Below are positions 56,300 to 64,000 of a DNA stretch of 64,000 bases, piece by piece. A model generated the notes under the pieces. The model was not told the origin of the DNA and did not search any database. It saw only the letters and a program-made list of their open reading frames with translations. Source of the stretch: Leucosporidium creatinivorum (taxonomy: Eukaryota; Basidiomycota; Microbotryomycetes; Leucosporidiales; Leucosporidiaceae); contig BCKL01000016.1 of the NCBI GenBank assembly GCA_001600635.1, forward strand, positions 1 to 64,000, given 5' to 3'. The position numbers and the translations under genes are program-made. Each line of letters starts with the position of its first letter. Positions within the stretch are counted from its first letter, which is position 1.

Positions 56300-59200
56300 A
56301 TGACTACGACACCGTCCACACCCTCTAATCTCTCCGCATCTGCTCCCTCTACCCAAGTCGACACTCCGCCGACGCCTGCCACGCTCAGCCAGCCTTCCCC
56401 TCTCTATCCCGGCCGACCTTCTGCTCGCTTCGCCGTTGGAACGTCTTTCACCAGCGCATCAGGATCCGGAGCTAGCACACCGACCGTACCGATAGGTCGG
56501 GAGCAATCTCGCTCGCCGCTGGGCCAGAAGTCGACCTCGGCCTCCGTCTCGCCCGAGCTGGACGGCTTCCTGGCGCTGCACACGACTCTATCGGGCACCT
56601 CTACGATCAGGGAGAGCCGCAATTCGCTGGAGGAAGAGTCAAGACCAGACACGGCGTTAGGAAGCTACGACGGAGGTGCACCTTTGGCGGCGACGAGGAC
56701 CGCCCCTCAGCCCTCGACCTCGAGGCTGCCTCCCGCCGAGAGCAACGAACAGGGTATCTCGCCCCCAACACGCCCTACCGTCAGCAGGACTCCCACCGAT
56801 GGACCGACTACCACCGCCCCTACACCGCCTACACGAAGAGCTCGGCGTCAACGAGCCTCTACGACCTCCCACCCCTCGGCTCGCTACGTCCCCCTCAGCA
56901 AGCCTCCTCCTCTCGCTCCTCCTAGTCGCCCTTCCAGCATCTCCCCTTCTCCCGGCCCAGCTACCGCCTCTCTCCAATCCCACCTCTACAACGGCTTGCT
57001 CAACTCGACACTGAGCGACCTCCACCTCGTCGTCTTCAACCACTTCTACCGCCTCCACCGCATCGTACTCGCCGGTCAAAGCGGCTTCTTCACCTCTCTT
57101 CTCTCAGGAGGCTTCTCGGAGGAAAGGACTACGCCAATGAAGCGAGGCAGCGAGGGCGAGGTCATCCAAGTCGAGCTCAGCTCGCCGATGACTCGCTCGG
57201 CCTTCGAGTTTTGCCTCGCTCGACTATACGGAGGAGGTCCCGAGCTCGTCGCTCCGCCCTGGGCCAAGACGAGCTCAACGTATCCCCTCTCGGAGCCATT
57301 CGAGAGGTTGCTGCTGAAGGCGATGGGGGATCTCAAGGAGCGAGGAAGGGAGGGACAGGCTGAGCAGTGGGATGAGCTCGCGAGGGGTGACAAGCAGCCA
57401 GCGACGCCCACCTTCCTCCTCGCTCTCCTCGCTACCAGCACCTATCTCGAGATCCCCTCCCTCGCAGCGACGGCGCTCGAGATGATCCAGACGACCATCA
57501 CGCCGTGGACTGTTTCGACCTACCTCGGGTGCGCTTCCTTCCCTTCATTTCCTTTAGAACCACACGCTGATCTCTCTCACACCACAGATTTGCTACGGGC
57601 AAAGGACTCGGCCCTCACCCCGTCGCCGACCTCGCTTGTCGCGGACTCGAAGGCGTCGGCGCGCCCTACAACCTCAGTCGCTCGCAAGCCCACTGGACGC
57701 CCAACCTCGACCGTTCGCTCTCCACCTCATCCACCAACTCCTACGCCTCCTCCATCGTCTCGACTGACACTCTCGACCTCTCGACTACCGGCCATGATGG
57801 AGAGGATGACAACAGCATCTTCGTCGGACCCGAGGGCGAGCGAGTAGGAGAAGCATGCGCTTGCTGGCTCGCCAAGTGGGGCAGCGACGTCCTTCGCGCC
57901 GAGGAATGGATCGCAGCGGGCAACGGCAACGCCGAGTCGTTCTTCTACGACGAGGAGTACCCGCCTGCCGCCACTGCAGGCAACGCCGACCTACGACCGC
58001 CGACTCTCCGCGTCTGGTCGTCCCTCGAAGGAGGCCTCTCGTCTCGCTGGGTCCGAGGAGTCATCTCGAGCGACGCCTTCTTCATTTCGGCCAGCGGAGG
58101 AACGCCCGAGAGCGATGCGACGGGCGTCGGACACTCGGGACTCGGCTCGGACGGCGAGTTTGAGCGCTACCTCTTCGCCAAGAGGGTGGTACAGCTCAGG
58201 AGGGGCGAGAAGGCGGCCAAGAGGAAGCTCGAGCGGGAGAAGAGGGAAGCGACGAGGCTTGCGAGGGAGGAGGAGCGGAAGAAGAGGAGCGAGAGGCAGG
58301 CGGGGGCGAGTTCGTCGAGAGGCACTAGTGTCTACGAGATGGCTGGCGAACCTTCTCCGAGGATTTTTTCTCAGGGAGGCGACTTCGACGTCGACGAGAT
58401 GGAGGCGCTCAACACCGCTGCGAGGGATTTGCTGCTCGGCGGAGCGGGTGAGGAGAGTGAGGATGATCAGAAGTGCGGACACGAGCGTTGTGTCGACGAG
58501 GATGACGATGAGGAGGATGAGGACGACCCCGACGAGCGCGAGTACACCGAACTCTTCTCGACCGGCATCCACTACTCTCATATGGTGAGTTCTTGCTCTT
58601 CCCCATCTGACGAGTCGTTCAATAGCTGACCCTTCACTCCAAACAGACCTTCCCTCAACTCCACTACATCTCGCGCGACTACTCTCCCGCCAACGGCCGC
58701 CTCTACACTCCTCATGAAGTCATCGAGCGCGCCTACTTCCAAGCCGAGGACTTCAAATCACAGATCCCAATGGCCATGACCTCTCGTCTCGTCACTCACT
58801 CGACGTACAACTCCATCGGTCGCACGCCTGGTCTCGATTCGCACCCCGACGATGGCCCCGACCTCGGCCTCGCCACCTCCATCGACCCTCACCTAAACCC
58901 TCGCAAGCACGGTCGAGACCAGCGCAACTACTACCTCATCCCCGTCGACGATACTACTCGCATCAACGAGCGCTCACCTACCTCTTCGGAAGGGGCAGAA
59001 GGTGCAGAGCTCTCTCCCTCGCCTCGCAAACCGTCAAGTGTTCCTCGAGGCGTCGACGGCTTCTTCGGACTCGCTCTGGAGACGAGGATCGGTATCAAGG
59101 GACCCAAGCCGGCCGTCTTTGGTAGCGAGGACGAGGCGGTGATGGGCAGAACATTTGTTATCTACGAGCCGTGTCGGGTGGGGGTCGAGTTCTGGGGCGT

Positions 59201-59870
59201 GGGGAACCTCAAGGACAAGCAGCGGCTCTACTCTTCAACCTTCTTCTACGCTGGGGTGAGTGCATCTCACCACTTGTTGTCGACGAGACCGCTGACCCTC
59301 GCTCTCCGATGCAGTCCTTCTTTAACCTCTACCTCCAACGCATTCAGAAGAAGGGAGCGCTTCAACTCGGCGTCTACCTCCACCGCCAGAACCAGAACGA
59401 GCCCTTCCCTCATCCCTCTCAGCCTCCCGTTCCGCTGGGCTCCTCCCCTTCAATCCTCTCCGACATCTTCAAGTCTCGGGCAACCCCTTCCGTCGTTGGC
59501 AGCCTGGCTCCCTACTCGGATAGGAGGAAGCAGATTCGCGCGTTCTTTAGCATCTGGTGTCCTAATCAGTCGGGTGAGCATATTGGCGCAGTTTCACTAG
59601 TTGAGCGCCAAGCTGACTCCCTTCCTTCGCAGGCAACTCTCTCACCAAGTTCTCGAGTGGGCCGGACCAGTTCGCTCTCTCTCAGTCGTGGGGTGTACGT
59701 CTTCGCTATCTCGCATCGTCCTACTCCCGCTGACCCTCATTGTATTGCAGTGGAAGTCGACCTCGCTCTCGCAAGAGTTTCTCGGCTCGGCGCCCCTGAG
59801 CGAGGTGGCAAGCTCGGCCGACGGGAGGCTGTCGTCGTTGAGGGTGACGATCGTGATGGGTCTCGTTTGA
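56300..59870 (+). CDS. Large BTB/POZ domain protein
   Basis: Six exons: 56300-57528, 57588-58584, 58647-59255, 59315-59573, 59633-59694 and 59751-59870, giving 1091 aa. The N-terminal 225 residues are Ser/Pro/Thr-rich and disordered. A BTB domain follows (LLNSTLSDLHLVVFNHFYRLHRIVLAGQSGFFTSLLSGGFSEE... through AFEFCLARLYGGGPELV and the helix FLLALLATSTYLEIPSLAATALEMIQ). A basic coiled-coil-like stretch (RRGEKAAKRKLEREKREATRLAREEERKKRSER) comes next, then an acidic run (DEDDDEEDEDDPDERE). The C-terminal 300 residues look globular (FPQLHYISRDYSPANGRLY...RVGVEFWGVGNLKDKQRLYSSTFFYAGSFFNLYLQRIQKKGALQLGVYLHR). It is unrelated in layout to the small BTB-CxxC family. Likely an adaptor or nuclear regulator; function not determined. 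Confidence 0.85.
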
Positions 59871-60305
59871 ATCGTCTCGCTATTCTGTGCTGTTGTGTTT
59901 CCATTCCTCGCTTTGCCGTCAATGTAGCTATCCTCTGTGCTCCGCGACGAGAGCCGAGAGAGGTGAGCCGGAAGCTGACAAGCAGTGATCAGCGATGGAG
60001 GTCATCGCTGAGCGTACAGCGCACATCTACAGAGCTGGTGAGCTACAGCATGATCCTCACTGGAAGTGCACCGGACTCCGTTCAAATCGACGTCGGTTGC
60101 CTTCGCACATCTCTCCCTCCTGCCCTTCGCTGCTCATCTCGCCGCTTGCCTCGACTCGGCTCCCTTTCTGCTCTACGGCTGCAGTACATCACTTGGTCGT
60201 CTACTGGACATCTCTCAACTCGCGCCACGCCGCTACAATCGCCCTCGCCTCCCCTCAGCGCTCGCTCGCTCTCAACTCTCAGCTCGAACGGCCGCCTCGC
60301 CAGCA
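59871..60305. other. Intergenic between the large BTB and HSF-type genes
   Basis: This 435-bp region lies between two genes on the plus strand. It probably holds a 3' UTR and the promoter of the HSF-type gene. No gene or repeat was recognised. Confidence 0.4.
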
Positions 60306-62291
60306 ATGGCACCAACTCGCACAGGTGGCTCTACTGCTCGACGGCCAGCCACGGCAGCAAAGAAGGAGAACTTCCTCATCAAGCTCATGGCGTGCGTCTC
60401 TCGCTCTCCTTGGCTCTGCTCAGTGCTCATCGCCGTTGAGCGAGCGCCGGCGCTGACTCGCTCGCAACTCGAAGCAGGCTACTCTCTGCTGGTACTCATC
60501 ACGACATCATCCACTGGGACTCGACTGGAACGTGAGCATCCGTCCTTGTTGACACACGACTCCACCGCACCGTTAGAAGCTGGAGAGGAGTCGTGCTTCG
60601 GCCGCGGGGAAGCTAACTCTGGGTCTGCTTCCATACAGAATCATCGTCATTCCCGACGAGCGAGAGCTCGTAGTTCGTGTTTGTAGAGCTCTGTTCAGTC
60701 AGCAGAAGCTCCAGTCGTTTGTAAGTCGTGCTGTGAACTTCGCCGAGAATCGAAGCTGATCGCTCGTTTCGAACACTAGGACAAGCAGATGAATGTGGGT
60801 CGATGGCAGCTATGCGATACGGAATGCAACTGATCTCCTCGGTGACCACAGAACTGGGGCTTCCGACGTCTGATGCCACTTCAAAAGAAGGCCGCCGTCT
60901 TGGCGTTCGACTCTCGCCCGAATCTGTCGCCGCTGGACTCGCCCTTCACCATCACCATGCGCATGTGGCGACACAAAGACGGCCTCAACAGGGAGAGTAC
61001 GTCGGCCGACATTGAGAACGTGGCGAGGCATGAGGACGGCATGGCGAGGAAACAAAAGTCGGTCGGAGCTCGGCGCGGCAAGAGGAAGAGAGCGCCCTCG
61101 AGCGAGGAGGATACCGATGCGGAGGGTGAGCTGTGGAGCGAGGATGGATTTGGAGGGGAGGAAGGAACCGCAGGGAGAGCGGCGGAGAAGCAGAAGGACG
61201 AGGTGACAATGGAGGTGGACGAGATCGCCGACTCGGAGGGAGCAATGCTCGTTTCGCAGCTCGCATGGGCCCCACCTCCCCCGCCTAGAGCTTACCCCGA
61301 GGCTATATCGGTAAACGAGGGATACTCTGTCTGCGCCGCAGTGGCTCGGCAGGACGACTCGGCGATGGAGCTGTCGGCCGCTCGCAAGTTCGATGCTCTT
61401 CGGCTCGGCCCCTTTCACCAGCAACTCTCCTCCCCGTTTGCGACCTCACCTCCCGCTACCTCCACCTCCGCCACCTTCCGCTTCGCACCTTACAGCCTCC
61501 AGCAGCGCCGAGCCAGCTGTCCCTCGGTGCCCAGCCACTCCCAGCTCATTACCCATCCTTTCGACGTCCAAACGGATCTCAGAGTCTTCGAGGTGCCCCA
61601 ATACCCTCCTTTGGTCCTCGCCGACCACTTCGCCTTTTTGGCGGACTTCCAGGTCGATGACATTCCTCCCTCGCCCTTCTCCCAGTCCAGCGCTCAGGAA
61701 AGCCCTATCTCTCCCTCCTCCTCGCCTTCGCCAGCCATCGACCTGGACCACTCCCCCCCTTCACCTCCCTTCGCCTATCCTTCTCGTCCACCCTCCAACG
61801 CCTCGTTCACCGCGCCCACCTACATCACACTTCCTCCTCCGCCTCCTCCTGCGCCCTCCACCGTCGTCTCCTCCGCCTTCGCCGAGCTTGAGGAGCGACG
61901 CCGAGCCGCCGCTACAACGATGGAGCGAGCCACCCTCTACGCTCCTCGGGATTCGCTCGGCTCGGCGTCGGGGTCGGGGTCGGGGTCGGGCGAGGATTCG
62001 CAGTCGCAGAGCCAGGGTCACAGCCAAAGTAGTCAGGAGTTGAAGAGGCAGATAAAGAAGCAGGCTGCTCAGGCGCAGGCGCAGCAGGGAGGGCTGGTGG
62101 TGGGTGCGGGAGGAGGCGCGAGAGCGTTGGTGCCCAAGGAGAGCTGGAGCGAGTACTGCCCGCCTGAGGGAGGTCAGGGGCTCTTTCCTGGTGAGTCTCA
62201 GGTCTCGGTGCTCTTCAGTGTTCTTTGCTGACTTCCCGCTTTGTCTACAGATGCCGAGAGGGAGCCGCTGAGGGACATTGAGCTTGAGTGA
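60306..62291 (+). CDS. HSF-type DNA-binding transcription factor
   Basis: Nuclear transcription factor with a heat-shock-factor-type DNA-binding domain. Six exons: 60306-60391, 60478-60531, 60639-60720, 60780-60794, 60852-62190 and 62251-62291, giving 538 aa. The domain (residues about 20-120) reads FLIKLMALLSAGTHHDIIHWDSTGTIIVIPDERELVVRVCRALFSQQKLQSFDKQMNNWGFRRLMP... and ends with TMRMWRHKDGLNRE. It matches the helix-turn-helix and the SF...QLN.WGF block of HSF proteins. DKQMN comes from a 15-nt micro-exon. The rest is disordered: basic (ARRGKRKRAPSSEED), acidic, then Pro/Ser-rich. I see no clear HR-A/B heptad repeat right after the domain. It is a divergent HSF-like factor, possibly Skn7/Mga1-like or lineage-specific, so I do not call it HSF1. 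Confidence 0.87.
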
Positions 62292-62605
62292 AAGCTCGGT
62301 CGTCGGCGCCGGCGGGCTCGAGAGGCGGGGTCTGCTGTAGCATGGTACTCTGTCGATAGTGCAGTCGTACATACGCTCATGATCTCTGCTAAGATGCAAG
62401 AAGCGAACAATCAATTCGAGAAGAGCTACAGGAGTCGGCGGGGACAATTTCGGCCGACCAAAGCTCCCCCTTCGCACCGCTCGTGCATACATTGCCGGCG
62501 ATCCTTCCCGCCTCCCCACACGCGCGACGATTGCCTCTCTCTCTTCTTGCTCTTCGTCGAGTCTGCCTCTGCAGGACCAGTACTCTTCGCTCCCTTCGCC
62601 AGAAC
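62292..62605. other. Intergenic, no gene seen
   Basis: This 314-bp spacer lies between the HSF-type gene and the unknown gene at 62606, both on the plus strand. No gene was recognised. Confidence 0.4.
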
Positions 62606-63602
62606 ATGACCGAGCACAACCGAATGCTTCACTGGCTCCGAGGTGACCGTACGGCGCTCTCCAAAATTGCCGGTCAGCCGAAGCATTTACCTGGTGCGTT
62701 AAACACTCGGAGTTGAACTTCGAGCACCCAGCTGACCCTCCCACAACAGCTTCACTCGTCAAAGGTGCATTACGTTCTCGGCGCTGCCAAGGAGCTCGTC
62801 CGCAGCTGATAGACGACGTTGAGCAGATCTCGTACCCTACTGGGACGCCGGGGAACAGCCTTATGCATCGACCTTGGTGCACCACTTCCTTGCTTCGGTC
62901 TTTGGTGGCGACCACGCGCCGAACGTTGCTTTCGCCGAGCTCGAGGTCGAGACGATTGACGGTCAGTCTCTCCCGGTCACGATGCCAGCTCTTTCGGAGA
63001 GTCCAAGGAAATGGGAGCTGACTCTCTAGCTGCTGACAGGTCGCTACCTCGCTGGCTTGCTTCCCTCGAGCGGCGCCGAGCCGAGCAAAATCGCCGAGGA
63101 GGAGTTCTACCTTCGTTCGCCTCGCGTGATCCTCGTTCACGGAGCTGAGTTAGATACTCAGACGCTCCATAGTCGCTCAGAGGAGAGGAAGCCCGATCCG
63201 ACTCGATGGCAGAGCTCCGAGTCCATCGACGTCGACCGAGGTGAGACTCGCCGCCTGTTTCGGAGCTCGAAGACTTAAACTGACCGTCTCCTCCCACTCG
63301 CAGCCCGCTGGAACTACATCACCACCCTCAAATCTCCGCGCTTCGTCTCCTCCCCCTGGCTGCACTCCTTCATCTCCGACAACCCCAACGCCGAGGAGCG
63401 CAAGGCAGCCTCAGGCTCGGTTTGGCTTTTGAGGAAGTTGAACGAGGCTGGCCAGCTTGCAGACGAGAATGGGCATGAGGTGGGAGTGTTGGTAGTCTTT
63501 TTGAGCGGTTTCAGGGAGGGGAGGAGCTCGGTTGATGTGCTGGAGCCGATGGAGCAGACCATTGAGTTGACGCTGGCGCCGGCGGTGGCGGTGGTTGCTT
63601 GA
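62606..63602 (+). CDS. Unknown 245-aa protein
   Basis: Five exons: 62606-62693, 62750-62764, 62827-62961, 63040-63240 and 63304-63602, giving 245 aa with all phases consistent. Exon 2 is only 15 nt (ASLVK) and joins LP to DLVPYWDAGEQPYASTLVHHFLASVFGG. The protein looks globular and soluble: AFAELEVETIDGRYLAGLLPSSG, EEEFYLRSPRVILVHGAELDTQTLH, ARWNYITTLKSPRFVSSPWLHSFISDNPNAEER and GSVWLLRKLNEAGQLADENGHEVGVLVVFLSG. I do not recognise a family, signal peptide or membrane segment. The splice structure is supported by branch sites and by an otherwise broken reading frame. Confidence 0.75.
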
Positions 63603-63714
63603 AGGGCTTGGAGGGTTAGCTTGAGGATCAGTAGTCCAGCTATATGGATATCAGTACTTTCCAGAGTCGGCGCGGGAAGAGCTCGACGGTGAGAGACGAG
63701 CGTCGTTGGCGAGC

Positions 63715-63890
63715 TTATGGACCGAGCACTTCGTCGGCGAGGTCGTGGAGCTCAGCTTCTCCCCATTGACCTTGAGCGGCGGTATAGCTGAGTAGCATCT
63801 GGCCGGGCGTGCAGCAGAGCGAGCTTCTCAAGCGATTCACGTTGGGCTCGGTGCTCGGCGCAGGCCCCATCGAGCGCTGACTCGCTTGGC
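63715..63890 (-). CDS. Possible 3'-terminal exon of a gene running off the right edge
   Basis: A reading frame on the minus strand ends at 63715 with NVNRLRSSLCCTPGQMLLSYTAAQGQWGEAELHDLADEVLGP. A plausible acceptor (cttcag) lies at 63891-63896, making 63890-63715 a last exon of a gene whose start lies beyond the window. No family was recognised, and the upstream splice site is tentative. Confidence 0.35.
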
Positions 63891-64000
63891 CTGAAGCTGT
63901 CCTAACGGCACACATCGATACTTTGCAACAAGCTGACGCTACGGTACACCGCGATCGACCCAGCATCCTTCGGCGCGTAGATGACGGGCGAAGAGAGGTG

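Noticed and set aside
59171-60439. Open frame of 422 codons on the plus strand
   Set aside because: It runs through the exons and introns of the large BTB gene and the HSF-type gene in the wrong frame and has no recognisable domain.
61761-63140. Open frame of 459 codons on the minus strand
   Set aside because: Antisense to the coding exon of the HSF-type gene and the next gene; its composition is that of a GC-rich shadow frame.

Overview
The window looks like nuclear DNA of a basidiomycete yeast, most likely Pucciniomycotina/Microbotryomycetes (the Rhodotorula-Leucosporidium-Microbotryum side). The reasons are high GC, close-packed genes on both strands, and very intron-rich genes (up to 16 exons). 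Most introns are about 40-110 nt, with GTRNGY donors, CTRAC branch sites and YAG acceptors. Class placement is inference. No rRNA, tRNA, CRISPR, retroelement or virus-like element could be supported. Gene models were built by eye; almost all close in frame to a whole number of codons.

Layout, left to right. 0.3-3.9 kb: Rab GTPase-activating TBC protein (+). 4.0-5.1: PIG-H of the GPI-GlcNAc transferase (-). 5.6-7.9: two BTB-CxxC family genes in tandem (-). 8.1-9.8: Gfo/Idh/MocA oxidoreductase (-). 10.4-11.8: GT32 glycosyltransferase (+). 12.1-13.8: GPI-anchored Cys/Ser-Thr-rich surface protein (-). 14.1-16.7: DNA polymerase delta subunit 2 (-). 17.3-18.2: third BTB-CxxC gene (-). 18.2-23.3: gene-poor block with a candidate 721-bp inverted-repeat element and a G17 tract. 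23.3-25.5: RLP24 (+). 25.8-27.4: membrane SDR (-). 27.7-29.7: PA-TM-RING ubiquitin ligase (-). 30.0-33.7: large disordered protein with several SUMO-interacting-like motifs (-). 34.1-36.1: two more BTB-CxxC genes (+), the first with an apparent frameshift. 36.4-38.2: coiled-coil RING protein (-). 38.3-39.7: F-box protein (+). 40.1-40.9: small low-complexity protein (-). 41.5-44.5: peroxisomal acyl/oxalyl-CoA synthetase ending in SKL (-). 45.0-46.3: unknown protein (-). 46.6-49.5: MATH-BTB protein (+). 49.8-52.0: a divergent pair of BTB-CxxC genes. 52.5-55.4: amino-acid permease (+). 56.3-59.9: large BTB protein (+). 60.3-62.3: HSF-type transcription factor (+). 62.6-63.6: unknown protein (+). 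A possible truncated 3' gene end lies at 63.7 kb (-).

The most distinctive content is a seven-member family of small proteins with an N-terminal BTB-like domain and a C-terminal Cys-x2-Cys...Trp-x2/3-Ala-Pro signature. All share two introns at fixed phases, the first splitting a Trp codon. Two members 33 kb apart share nearly identical promoters, first exons and first introns but have diverged C-terminal ends, which suggests gene conversion. With the MATH-BTB, large BTB, F-box and two RING proteins, the window is rich in ubiquitin-ligase-type adaptors. A second theme is unusual splicing: a recurrent 9-mer, in either orientation, abutting the branch site; micro-exons of 15 and 19 nt; a start codon split after its first base; a GC-AG intron; and a few very long introns among short ones.
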